In this document: piece after piece, positions 23,818 to 34,245 of the stretch | How the letters are laid out: every line of letters starts with the position of its first letter | Numbering within the stretch: position 1 is the stretch's first letter | Assembly (NCBI GenBank): GCA_032164245.1 | Contig: JAVMKO010000004.1 | Location: forward strand, 31,039,626-31,103,625 | DNA length: 64,000 nt | DNA from: Sternotherus odoratus | Lineage: Eukaryota > Chordata > Testudines > Kinosternidae | Reading direction: 5' to 3' | The notes under the pieces: generated by a model | What the model was told of the DNA's origin: nothing | Database searches by the model: none | What the model saw: the letters and a program-made list of their open reading frames with translations, nothing else | Program-made: the position numbers and the translations under genes

Positions 23818-24058
23818 TTAAAAAACTTTTTTCTGCTAATTAACTTAAATTTGAAACAAGTTTTTTCAAACAAAAAATGAACTTTTCATTTTGAAAATGT
23901 TGAAATAGGCCATTTTAACAAGTTTAAAAAACCCATCAGAAAGTTTTTGAAATCAGGAAACTTGTTGAAACCAAGCCTTATTCAGGCAAAGATTCAGTTT
24001 CAACTAATCGTCATTTCCCAAAGAAAAAAACATTGTCAAACTTCTGACCAGCTCTAAT
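23818..24058. repeat. AT-rich MITE-like repeat ('GACCAGCTCTAA' family)
   Basis: A/T-rich sequence with many AAATTT and TTTTCA palindromic words ends in GACCAGCTCTAATCAT. A related element at 35965-36074 begins with ATTAGAGCTGGTC, the same end inverted. Family membership is recognised from wording; boundaries are approximate. Confidence 0.4.
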
Positions 24059-24459
24059 CATAAAAATAGATATATACTGTAAGGTATTGAGCTATCCAAT
24101 GAGCTGCAGCAGGTTCAGTATAAAGCTTGTGATATAGAAGAAAGAGTAAACAGGAACAATTAAATTCAGACTTGATTCTAAATTGGCAAATGTAGCAAAC
24201 ATTAAGTAAGGACCTTAAAAATATGCATAGGAAATAATAAAAGGAAGTTTAAAATATGTTTAAATCCAAATGATTATATGGAGAGAATTATTTCAAACAT
24301 GCATGCTCAATGGAAGGAATATGCACAGAAAGCAGAAGTGATTAAAATGGTGTAGAGGTGACAATTGATGTAAAATTCCATAAGAGATAAAGAAGCAATG
24401 CAATTGGGAGGAAAATGTGGAACATCACATTACAGACCAGTGAATTGATAGTGCATTTC

Positions 24460-24560
24460 TATGTGGTGCCAGCAAGATCATACCTAAAAGGCTGTGTCCT
24501 GGGCTAGGCACCTCGTTTACAGAAAGATGCCAACAAATTGGAGGGGATTCAGAGGAGAGG
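24460..24560 (+). mobile_element. CR1 ORF2 remnant
   Basis: The DNA translates to pieces like 'CVLG', 'KDANKLEGIQRR', matching the CR1 region between the RT and the C-terminal end, where an intact copy has 'LKKDILALEKVQRRA' (see 54095-55766). It is short and broken. Confidence 0.5.
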
Positions 24561-27254
24561 AATACAAGTAACTTAAGGGACTACAGGGCCTCACTAATGA
24601 TTACAGCTGAAATAACTAAACATGTATGCATGTGTAATTATATATAAAAATCCCCCATGGATAGGGTGATGAAAGCAAATAAATGCCCATTAAAATTCTG
24701 AGGGAAATAGTCACTGATAGGAATAGCAGGGCTCAGGGTACCTCCAGGGGGAATAACAAGGAGTAGTGGAAAGTCATTAAGCAATGGAAATAAAATGGAG
24801 AAAGTTATCCCTGGTATCAAGCCTAACATTGATAACTATTGGACTGTAATCTCCTAAGAGAAGGAGGAGTGGAAAGCCTTCTTACTTGAGTCATTTTGGA
24901 AATGGATGGGACGAGACTGACCCCTGGAGAATATATGCCAAGAGAGCAGTCATGCACCCTTGGAGTACCCTTGGATTACAAGACTAAGAGGTCTTCATCA
25001 TCTCTAATTTCTTATTTCTTTGATGCAGCAATATCCAGGTTTCGTATGCACCCTGGGTATTAATCTTCATAAAGTTAGTAGCAGGACTTCTCTTCCATTG
25101 TGCTTTGATCCCTTCAGCTGCACACTCGCTACCTCAGTGTCAGTAACTGTCCATTATCTGCTGTGTTGGTCTGAGTGTGGTGGATTTGATTAAAGAACCT
25201 GACCATGTGTTTCTGGGTTTTTTTCCTTCCTTGTATTCACTCCTCTGTGGATCCTGAAAACATTCTTATATAATCAAGTTTTTCTCTTGTCTGCTCTCAA
25301 CAGTCCCACAAAATGTCCTCCCTACTGACTGATTGAGAACCTGCTGGAGCGGTAGCAGCAGGTGAGCTCAGTCCACAAGCCATTTCAGTCTTACTTTGAG
25401 AATCGGCAGAACTTAGAAGAGTAAGGCACTGTAAACCAGTAGCAGCTTTTAAGTATGCTGTGGTTGTCTGCATAATCTAGGGCTCTTTTTTTTCTTTAAA
25501 TTATAGTCCCATATGATATGAATGCAGGATGTAAACTATTAATCCACAAGGATAGACACAGGAACTGCTAGAGATGTCCTTTTGCTTTCTAATAGTGCAT
25601 CCAGGACAGCCACCATTGCTTTGTTTGTCATGACCTCTAGCCTCTCTCAGATGTAGTATATGACAATTCCCAAGAGGACCATGAGTTTCATTTTCTCTAA
25701 TCTGAGTAACAATTAAAAAAAAATTCCCTCCTTAATTTCACTTTTCTCTTTTATGTTGATCTTATGAAAGTAGTATATATCTCTCTATCGTATAGATCTA
25801 TACGAATTTCAGGCTAAAGCAGGTTTTTAAGACTAGAATTTAGAAAACATTTTCCATTCAATAATATTTTTAGCTCATGCTTGAATGCTGACATAGATTG
25901 CCCCTTAAAGTTGTCCATTGTATTATTTAAACTCATGATTTAACACTACGTTGCTATCTATAGCATATCTGATAGCCAGACTTCAAATATGTATAGAAAA
26001 AGGGCTTTGGCTTCCTTGGAAAAAAAGATCTATGCATTAATTCTCAGAAAAACAGCTCTTCTCCCTTTAAGGTTTATTTTCAGTTTAGACTTTTTCTCAG
26101 ATATATCACGTGGAAAATTGGACACCTACAGCTAAACTGGTGCATACAAAACCCATTATTTACTTAACAGGGTTTTGTGATCACAGCAATGTGCTGAAAA
26201 GTCAACCCATCTTGGCTGGTTTGAAATTGAGGTGAATTAAAGAGAGGAAGATGGGTCTATTGTTAATGTTTGCTTGGAATCTGTGCAGTACATCAACTTC
26301 AAAGTTTTTTTCAAAGAAATTTAGAATCCTTGTCTGTCTCCATTATAAGATTACGACACAATCCTTAAAAATAAGCTTTTCAAAATGCAACAGTTTCATG
26401 GCTGCTAGGGGAACGAGTATTGTTTATGATATGTCAGAATGACATTGGGAGACAAGGTACTCTGTACCAGCCTTATATAATGAATGTGAATTATGTTTCA
26501 ACTTCCCAAATGGGAAAGCATAAAAGGCTAAGGAAAGCTTTAATTTATGATTTGTTCAGTTTAGAGCTTCAGACCATTAAGTACCCATTAAATCTGTATT
26601 TTATATGCTACTAAGTGCATCTCTATCTTCAAAATAAAGATATTTTTAATTCACTCTCATTTTAATTGAGGACATTTGTGATAACAAATAGACTGAAATT
26701 GGAAAGTAAATTAACTTTGTGCTGTGACAACAAGCCATCTTTGTGATTTTTGCTTTGGGTGTGTTGTAACCATGTATGAATCATCATGTTTTTATTTTCT
26801 TGCTTGCTTTGTATTTATATTTCAATTACAAAGAGATCTCCCCAGATCAAAATTTGATTTTGATTGCATTAATAGGGCCCCATGGACTCGACTCTTCCAA
26901 AATGGAAGGGTTGAAATTTTGAAATGTTGATTTGGAAAAGCTGAAATGTTTTTGTTTTATCATTTTTTGATTAAAGCAGAATACTTTTACATTCCTGAAA
27001 ATGAAATTTCATTATGTTTTATTGAATTGATCTGATTTTGATTCAGATCAACATTAAACGGCATTTCTCTTGCCTTATGGGAGTTATAATTTGGGATCCC
27101 ATTGTCTTCTATAGGCTGGGCTCCTGGGAGGAATACATCACCAACAAGGCAATGTTAATACCTTCATGTCTGCTACTGGCCACCAAATCAAACTAGGATA
27201 CGGGATGACCAGCATCTTATGTACTTTATATATAATGTGTAAAGGGGAAAAAAA
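24561..27254. other. Unassigned DNA
   Basis: No gene is supported. The stretch around 26890-27110 has AT-rich palindromic wording like the MITE-like repeats at 23818 and 35965, but its ends are unclear. Confidence 0.55.
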
Positions 27255-27749
27255 AGATGTGTGATCATGAGAAACTTCAATTTGAGTGATGTATGCTGGA
27301 GTTATCATGATCCCAGTAATAACACAACCCTGGAAGTTGTAAATATTATAGACGATAATTTTCTGATGCAAAAAGTGTTACATCCAATATGGGAGACTTC
27401 TATAATAGACCTCATCTTGACATATAAAAAAATAATGGATCACAGAACTAAAATTTAATTGTGATTTAGCTATAAGTGATCATGACTTGATTGCATTTAT
27501 AATAATAAAATAGGACAAATATATAATATGTTTTAAATGGGCCAATTTCACAAAGTGGAAAACAACTGTGACCATAATTGGGAAGAATAATAAGAAAAAA
27601 TGTGAGTGACTATTTGAACTGTTAAAGTATACTTTACTTGATGCTCAGGGAGTAACAATCCCACAGTTGAGGAAGAAAATCCTATTGGTTTTACAAAAAC
27701 TGTTTAAAGGGGAAGTTATGGTAGATCTCTCTCTCCTGTTATATATATA

Positions 27750-28441
27750 CTAGCATAAGTGCCCGGCGCTGCTCGGGTCAGTCGGAGGTGGGGAGGTGGC
27801 AGACAGCTGACACCCCCTGACCAACCCCAACACCCACCCCTCACCCCTCACCCACCCCGACACCTTCCCACCCCCCGAAGCAAACCCGAAACCCCCACCT
27901 CACCCCCCCGACCGAATCCGACACCCCCACCTCACTTACCGTCCCACCAAACCCAACTCAGATCCGTCGCAGGAGGGGAGGGGGCCCAGAGCCGAGGGAT
28001 TCCGGGGACCTTCGCAGGTGGGGGGGGGCACAGAGCTGATGTAGTCCGGGGTTCCGTTGGGGAGGTGGGAGGGGCAGAGAACTGAGGGATCTCCGGGGTT
28101 CCGTTGGGGAGGTGGGAGGGGCAGAGAACTGAGGGATATCCGGGGTTCCGTTGGAGGAGGGAGGGGTGAGCTGAGCGAGTGAGGTGTCTGTTGGAGGGGG
28201 GTATTATGACATCATCACCACCTAACCGCCAAGCTGATGTGATTGGCCCTGAAAGACTTTCACCCCTGGGGGGCGTCAGAGGTGAGATCCGAAAATTTTT
28301 CGACCCTTACCAGCATCTAGACCCCAAGACCCCTCACTGTACCAAAATTCAAGTCTCTGGCTCAAACGGTGCGGGAGGACTTCGCAGTCATACGTACATA
28401 CATACACTCATACATACACCACTTGACTTTTATATATATAG

Positions 28442-28442
<1 letters not shown>
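27750..28442 (-). mobile_element. Non-autonomous Helitron (copy C)
   Basis: On the minus strand it starts at 28442 with TCTATATATATAAAAGTC and ends at 27750 with CTAG. The end is preceded by the hairpin CCCG-AGCAGCGC-CGGG. An A precedes the 5' TC and a T follows the 3' CTAG, the expected A|T target with no target-site duplication. Internal wording 'GAGACTTGAATTTTGG', 'GGTGAAAG' and CCTCC-rich tandem units match the Helitrons at 32928-34245. No Rep/helicase is encoded, so replication would have needed a protein supplied in trans. It is inserted into CR1. Confidence 0.85.

Positions 28443-28444
<2 letters not shown>

Positions 28445-28508
<64 letters not shown>
28445..28508. repeat. (TA)n microsatellite
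   Basis: About 30 TA units abut the 5' end of the Helitron. The tract may have grown from the TATATATA of the Helitron terminus or its target. Antiparallel Tyr-Ile frames across it are artefacts. Confidence 0.95.
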
Positions 28509-28512
<4 letters not shown>

Positions 28513-28949
28513 GGAAGTTAATAGTAATGAATATAAATCAGATGCTTGAAAATTGATAAGGGACGCAAGGAGAAATCTGTGGTCAGCAAAGCAAATAATA
28601 ATAAGGAAGAGGTTTTTAATGTATATCAAGAACAAAAATAATCCTAACAATGGTAATGGTCTTACTAGTTATCTAGTGGTTGAATTATCAATAGATATTT
28701 CTGTTTTGTCTCTGGAGGAAAAAACAGATGATATAATCCCATCAGATGAGGTGAAGGTGAACACTCTCTATTCCATTAACAGAAATTAATTTTTAACAGA
28801 AAATTCCTGAGCAGCTCTCAAAATAAACATAAATAATTTATTTATTTCATTTTTCATTTTTTCACATATATTACACATCCCAGTGTAATATATTGTGTGC
28901 AAAAATTATTTGGGGAGACCTAACTGGAAGAAATTAGTTTTGCATTTAG

Positions 28950-29345
28950 TTCAGAAAGGATGTGGACAAATTGGAGAGAGGCCAGCGAGGGCATGAAAAT
29001 GATGAAGGGGCTGGTGCACATGACTTATGAGGAAAGGATGAGGGAACTGAGTTTATTCAGTCTGCAGAAGAGAAGAGTGAGGGGGGAGGGTTTTATACCA
29101 ATGGTCTCAATTTGCAGTGGGGGAGGCCTAGGTTGGATATTAGGACACTGTTTCACTCGACCAGTGGTGAAGCACTGGAATGGGTTGCCTAGGGAAGTGG
29201 TGGAATCTCCTTCCTTAGAGGTTTTTAAGGCCCTGCTTGAAAAAGTCCTGGCTGGCGTGATTTAGTTGGTGTTGATCCTGCTTTGAGCAGGGGATTGGAC
29301 TAGATGATCTCCTGAGGAATCTTCCAACACTAACCTTCTATGATT
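28950..29345 (+). mobile_element. CR1 LINE 3' end
   Basis: A 101-residue frame (28960-29265) matches the C-terminal end of CR1 ORF2: 'MTYEERMRELSLFSLQKRR' for the usual YEERLKRL-x-LFSLEKRR, then '[20 protein letters not shown]'. The 3' UTR 'GATTTAGTTGGTG', 'TTGGACTAGATGATCTCCTG' and the terminal TTCTATGATTCTG octamer repeat follow. It belongs to a different CR1 subfamily from 27255-28795, since the tails differ. Its 3' end is shared with the SINE at 11256-11447. Confidence 0.85.
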
Positions 29346-29458
29346 CTGAAAGTGGGTAGGTCTGTGGTCAGAGAAACTTAATTTTGTGGGAGGTCATAGA
29401 CAGATGAAATCTCAGTAACTAAGGTCATTCCCAGAGAGGACATCAGGACAGAGAACTT

Positions 29459-29545
29459 GGGTGAAATCCTAACTCTACTGAAGTCAAAGAGCATTATACC
29501 ATTGATTTCAATGGGTGCAATATTTCACTCCTTGACTTGGATTCT
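29459..29545. repeat. Short palindromic repeat ('GGTGAAATCCT' family)
   Basis: GGTGAAATCCTAACTC at the left and ATATTTCACTC at the right are degenerate inverted ends. 'TGAAGTCAA' and 'TTGATTTCAA' are inverted internal parts. This is a frequent dispersed wording in turtle DNA; class unknown. Confidence 0.45.
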
Positions 29546-29920
29546 GTTCAGTAAGAAGCCCCTGCAGTGATCAGAACACCAGGATGATATGTTTATGACA
29601 ACTGGTATATTAATTGGCTGCTGTCTTAATCACAGCTGGAGTTTTGTTATTTGTTTTTTTTTTCTTTATCGTGGTTTGTGGCTTCTTTACTAAATAAAAT
29701 GAGTAGTAATAATCAAGTCAAGAGCCATACTATTAAAGCAGTCTTTGGAATTGTCCATGCAAATATGTCTATACAGCAGTTTGCAAGCACAAATGGGTAG
29801 CTCATTATAAAATTATTATGATAGGGCACTCATCTCTTTTCCCCCTCACACCCTGAGACTCAGATGGTTTCCATTACTTTGTGTGCATTGCCAATGGCAC
29901 AAAAAGATGTTGATTCCCCT
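29546..29920. other. Unassigned DNA
   Basis: No gene or recognisable repeat was found. Confidence 0.55.
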
Positions 29921-30020
29921 GTGAGAGAAACAAGGTAGGTAAGATAATATCTTTTATTGGACCAACTTCTTTTGGTAGAAGGTACATGCTTTTGAACTAC
30001 ACAGAGCTCTTCAGGCTCCC
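29921..30020 (-). repeat. Interspersed repeat ('CCAATAAAAGATATTA' family)
   Basis: On the minus strand it reads 'CTGAAGAGCTCTGTGTAG', 'TTCAAAAGCATGTACC', then 'AAGTTGGTCCAATAAAAG' and 'TACCTTGTTTCTCTC'. I recognise this as a common turtle repeat. Its layout (CTGAAGA, GCTC stem-loop GTTC, AAAA, small stem) parallels the hammerhead-like core of the repeats at 23646 and 55769, so the families may be related. The core here is more degenerate. Confidence 0.6.
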
Positions 30021-31044
30021 TGTGTGTAAGTCCCTTTCAGGCTATTGGGAATTGCATACACAGTGATTCCCTGGCTGACTCAACTCCTGAGAAACTGGTG
30101 CTTTAAATTAATTATTTTATAAACAATCCTCATACTGTAATTGCAAATTATTGTGATAACAGTGATTCCTACACATGAACTGTCATGAGCCAGCCTTGAA
30201 AAAGTATGATTTCATCCCATTTGACACCAAAAATAACAGGGAAATATCCTGCTACTAACAAAATGTTAACTGACAGATGATGGAGTGACAAAAAATCTCT
30301 CAATTTTCCCCTACTTTCCTTGGGACTGCGAAAGAGTCTATGGGGAAAAACTAAGGAGAAATTAGCTCAGGAACTTTGAATATTTTTTATGACTAACTCT
30401 TGAGCATCACAAGTACCCAAAACAAATGGTATTTAGGAAGTCAAGGGAACCTTACCAGAAGTCAAGGTTGAATCAAATTGAACTGACATGCAAGAAAAAA
30501 GCAAAGCCTGCAACAATCTTGCCATTAGACAGATCTACAGCTGCTTCAAACCTCTGCCTACAAAGCAACCAGAAAACTTTTTATTTACCCACTCCACACA
30601 TTTAGGTACATAGGGCATCCACCAGTTTGTCATTTATTTTGGTCTTGTGCTGGTCAATTCTGGCTTCTTAGGTTCATGTCATGGATTTGGCTTCTTTCTC
30701 TATTATTCTTTATAATGTTTATCAAGGTCATCCTATTTCTCTTTCCAGGTGGTGCCCATATCATTTGGCATGTTGGTGGCATCCTTACTTCTTCTAGTGT
30801 TTCTTCAACAACTCTCATAGTTACTTAGGGGATATTGATAATCATATATTTTGTCTTCCCCTCGTTGATGAACACCAGACTGTTTTGCTGTACTGCCAAA
30901 AGCTGGGGCTTTTCTTCCATTAAGCAATGTGTTGAGCTAAGCAGGAAAATGCCATCAGCAGAAATTAAGTCAACTAGTTGTATTTTCTCATTTGACCATA
31001 AAATTCCTTAATTGCCTTCTGCAGCTTCCTTTCCTTATGACATA
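30021..31044. other. Unassigned DNA
   Basis: No gene is supported. Part of 30600-31000 has the wording of an old antisense LINE, but no RT motif could be fixed. Confidence 0.5.
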
Positions 31045-31340
31045 GGGCAGGTCTACATTACAGCGGAGATCGATGCTGTGAGATGGATCTATTGAGGGTC
31101 GATTTATTGCGTCTAGTCTAGATGTGATAAATCAATCCATCCTGTACTCCTGTACTCCACCACAGTGAGAGGCACATGTGGAGTCGACGGGAGTGGTAGC
31201 AGGCAATTCTCTGCTATGAAGATGCCGCGGTAAGTCAATCTAGGTATGTTGAATTCAGCTATGCTATTCTCATAGCTGAGGTTGCATATCCTAGGTCAAG
31301 TCCGCACCCCCCCCCTACACCCCCCAATGTAGACCAAGGC
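31045..31340. mobile_element. Harbinger-type MITE
   Basis: Terminal inverted repeats are GGGCAGGTCTACATT (left) and AATGTAGACCAAGGC (right), flanked by ATA on both sides (31042-31044 and 31341-31343), as expected for a 3-bp PIF/Harbinger target duplication. Inside, 31101-31133 is a near-perfect palindrome centred on GTCTAG/TCTAGA, and a second hairpin involves 'CAGCTATG' and 'CATAGCTGAG' near 31257-31279. There is no coding capacity. I recognise it as an abundant turtle family. Confidence 0.82.
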
Positions 31341-31479
31341 ATAGTCAAAAACCAATACACATATCTTTGGATACTGACCTGAAACATCACTCTACCAATC
31401 TCCCCCATCCCCTATCGCTTGTTATAAAACTAAACTGTTAACAATGAAACTTTGCATTACATCTTCTCAATGTCCTGTG

Positions 31480-32130
31480 AATTTCTGAACCACCACAGCA
31501 ACCAGGAACACAATGAAGAAGATGAGGCGATCTTTGAGGAGTATTTGTTGATAGTCAAAGCAAAAAAATAATAATAATAAAAAAATTCTATGTTGCTAGT
31601 GGCATTCACAGAGCAGCTGCAGACAGTGGAGTACTACTTCTGGGCCTGAGAAATGAGCACTGACTGACTGGTGGAATCACACTGTAATGCAGTCTTGAGA
31701 TAACAAGCAGTGGCTGCAGAAATTTCAGGCCACATTCCTGGATCTGTGTGCTGAGCTCACCCAGCCTTCCAGGGCAAGAATGAGTTCTGTTGACAGTGTA
31801 GAAGTGAGTGGTGATCACACTCTGGAAGCCTGCAATGCTGGATTGCTGCCTGTCAGTGGGAAATCATTTTGGATTTGGAAAATCTACAATGGGGGCCATT
31901 ATCGTGTAGTGAGTAGGGCAATTAATCGTCTCCTGCTATTCAGGACTGTCAGTCTTGGCAATATGCAAGAAGCCATGGATGGATATGCAGCAACAGAGTT
32001 CTCGAACCAGAGCTGCATGTTGCATACTTCATAACATATGTGAGGCAAAGTGGGAAAAGCTGCTGCCAGGGCGGAGGTGTGTGATGAAGCAGCTGTCTGC
32101 TGAATTTAAACAACCAGATGCCAAGACAAT
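31480..32130 (+). pseudogene. Harbinger transposase pseudogene with internal deletion
   Basis: The 5' part reads 'NQEHNEEDEAIFEEYLL' in frame (31502-31560), then after an A-rich insertion a decayed N-terminal region. A helix-turn-helix-like part follows at 31850-31980, with 'VSGKSF', 'SRAINRLLL' and 'LGNMQEAMDGY'. The frame then shifts directly to the C-terminal 'CCILHNICEAKWEKLLPGR' at about 32013-32080. In HARBI1-like proteins the DDE nuclease core lies between these blocks, so it has been deleted. It binds and cuts no DNA in this form. A Harbinger MITE lies 140 bp upstream; a relation is possible but unproven. Confidence 0.7.
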
Positions 32131-32927
32131 TTACAAGAGCCCAATGTGGAGCTTTGTGTTTGAAGGAGGCTTTAAAGGTTCATTTTCACAGTCAGTCATA
32201 GTAGTGTTCTGTCTTTCTGTCTTGAGATAAAGTTTGTCTTGTGCAATTTAAATTGTGGGTTTTTTTAATTTGTTGTTGCTGCTGGTGTCTATTCTGTTCT
32301 GCCTGCTCCAAAGTATAAATCCTGCTGGGTCTGGGGCTTTGCCAGCTGCTATAAATGTGTGCTGCTTGTCATACCTTTATAAATATGGCTTGCTGTTGTC
32401 TTGAGGCTATGAATTCTGTGGTGCTTGGTGTACTTAAGCACTGTTTGAGTTCTTCACTTCTGCTATGGATTCTATAATATTTGTTCTAAACTAATAAATA
32501 TATTTTGATTCTGCAAAAATAGAATGTTATTGACGGCAAAAAATCAGTGCACAAAATCAAAGTGCAAACAAACACAGCCATCATAAAAACTTGAAACATA
32601 ATGGGGTGAAAGTTTTGAAATTCCTATTGAAAAGATGTCGAGCGGTAGATATAAGGATGCAGTCTGTGCTTTTTAGACCTGTAGTCAACAAGGGCCTGCA
32701 GCAGTTGGGTTTGCTTGCCTGAGAAGACCCTTTATAATATATTCCCCATTCCTTGTCCTGCTGGGCCTTGTGACTGTCTTGTCTGTTTTATCTCCATGCT
32801 CTTGGCACCCTTCAAGACCACAAGTCCATAAGCTTCCGATAAAAGCAGACACAAACACCATTAGATTTACAGTCACAATGGAAAGGAAAAGATAAGTTTC
32901 AAAACTGCCTTTCCTTATTCCTATAAA
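32131..32927. other. Unassigned DNA
   Basis: No gene or clear repeat was found. The 111-residue minus-strand frame at 32685-33020 crosses into the Helitron and is not supported. Confidence 0.55.
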
Positions 32928-33693
32928 TCTATATATATAAAAGTCAAATGGTGTATGCGTGCGTGTATGTATGCATGTGTGTATGTATGTGCACTTACTC
33001 CTTCCACTCCGTTTGAGCAAGAGACTTGAAATTTGGTACAGTTAGAGGTCTTAGGGTCCTAATCAGGGTTAGAGTCGAAAAAATTTCAAATCTCACCTCT
33101 GACACCCCCCAGGGGTGAAATTCTTTAAAACCCATTCACATCAGCTGGGCAGCTGCTGTTCTCTGTGACATAGTTATGATGTCATAATACCCCCTCCAAC
33201 GGACCCTGCATTCGCTCACCTCTCTGCCCCCTCCCCCCTCCAACGGACCCTGCACTCGCTCAGCTCTCTGCCCCCTCCCCCCTCCAACGGACCCCGCACT
33301 CGCTCAGCTCTCTGCCCCCTCCCCACCTCTGACGGACCCGAGTTGGGTTTGGTCGGAGGGTAAGTGAGGTAGGGGTGTCGGGTTTGGTCGGGGGGGGTGA
33401 GGTGGGGGTGTTGGGTTTGGTCTGGGGGGTGGGAAGGTGTCGGGGTGGGTGAGGGGTGAGGTGTGGGTGTTGGGGTTGGTCCGGGGGTGTTGGGGGTGGT
33501 GGGAGGGTAAGGTGGGGGTGTTGGGGTTGGTTGGGGGGGTGAGGAGGGGGGTTGGGTTTGGTCGGGGGGGTGAGGTGGCGGTGTCAGGTTTGCTCTCTGC
33601 CCCCTCCCCCCTCCAACGGACCCCACACTCACTCAGCTCTCTGCCCCCTCCCCACCTCCGACGGACCCGAGCAACACTGGGTATTTTCGCTAG
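32928..33693 (+). mobile_element. Non-autonomous Helitron (copy A of a tandem pair)
   Basis: It starts after an A with TCTATATATATAAAAGTC and ends with CTAG at 33690-33693. The end is preceded by a hairpin with ACCC and GGGT arms (33665-33683). A TGTATG-rich stretch follows the 5' end, then 'GAGACTTGAAATTTGG', 'ACCCCCCAGGGGTGAAA' and a GC-rich minisatellite. No Rep/helicase frame is present. The next Helitron begins at the very next base, so no host DNA lies between the two. Confidence 0.85.
33190..33350. repeat. 44-bp minisatellite inside Helitron A
   Basis: Units containing CAACGGACCC begin at 33197, 33241 and 33285, exactly 44 bp apart, with a variant at about 33329. Two more units lie near 33615 and 33659, beyond a G/T-rich block of GGGGTGAGGTGGGGGTG-like repeats (33355-33590). 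Related units occur in Helitrons B and C. Pro- or Gly-rich frames here are artefacts. Confidence 0.88.
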
Positions 33694-34245
33694 TCTCTAT
33701 ATATAAAAGTCAAATGGTGTATGTATGTTCACTAACTCCTTCCACACCGTTTGAGCTAGAGACTTGAAATTTGGTACAGTTATAGGCTTTAGGGTCCTAA
33801 TCAGAGTAAGAATTGAAATTTTTAAAAATCTCACCTCTTACACCTCCTAGGGGTGAAATTCTTTAAAGCCCATTAACATCAGCTGGGCAGCAGGTTAACA
33901 GCTGCTGTTCTCTGTGACATAGTTATGATGTAATAATACCCCCCTCCAATGGACCCCACACTCGTTCATCTCTCTCCCCCCTCCCCCCTCCAATTGCCCT
34001 CCCACTCGCTCAGCTCTCTCCCCCTCCCCCCCTCCAATGGACCCCGCACTCGCTCCCCTCCCAGGCCCCCCAAACTCTCTCAGCTCTGTCTCCCCTCCCC
34101 CCCACATCTAAATACAAGAGAATGAAATTAATTAGACAAAATAGAGACTTCTGAACAAAATTTGTATTAATAAAAAAATTGTAGTCTTTTTACATCCCAG
34201 TTTCCAATTACAAATACCCCGAGCAATGCCGGGTATTTTTGCTAG
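33694..34245 (+). mobile_element. Non-autonomous Helitron (copy B of a tandem pair)
   Basis: It begins at 33694 with TCTCTATATATAAAAGTC, directly after CTAG of copy A, and ends with CTAG at 34242-34245. Before the end lies an ATACCC/GGGTAT hairpin (34213-34236). A T follows. The first 250 bp are close to copy A; the distal part differs and includes an AT-rich stretch (34110-34210). No coding capacity is evident. Together A and B are flanked by one A on the left and one T on the right, as if the pair entered a single AT target. Confidence 0.85.

Larger units (their letters stand above)
27255..28795 (+). mobile_element. CR1 LINE, endonuclease to ORF2 middle, split by a Helitron
   Basis: The left part (27255-27735) encodes a decayed APE-type endonuclease: 'RNFNLSDVCW' for the GDFN-x-PDICW block, then 'DNFLMQKVLHP', 'IDLILT' and an intact SDH catalytic motif at 27475-27483. 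The right part (28510-28795) continues the same ORF2 with 'NKNNPNNGNG' and 'DDIIPSDEVKVNTL'. Between them sit a reverse-strand Helitron (27750-28442) and a (TA)n tract. Stops and frameshifts show the element is dead. It was there before the Helitron. The RT core is absent and the element ends at about 28795. Confidence 0.8.

Noticed and set aside
27759..28085. 108-residue Pro-rich frame; similar frames at 33216-33632
   Set aside because: They are translations of C-rich repeats inside Helitrons.
28408..28650. Tyr-Ile repeat proteins across (TA)n, and Arg-Glu, Val-Cys or Thr-His proteins across other dinucleotide tracts
   Set aside because: Microsatellite artefacts.
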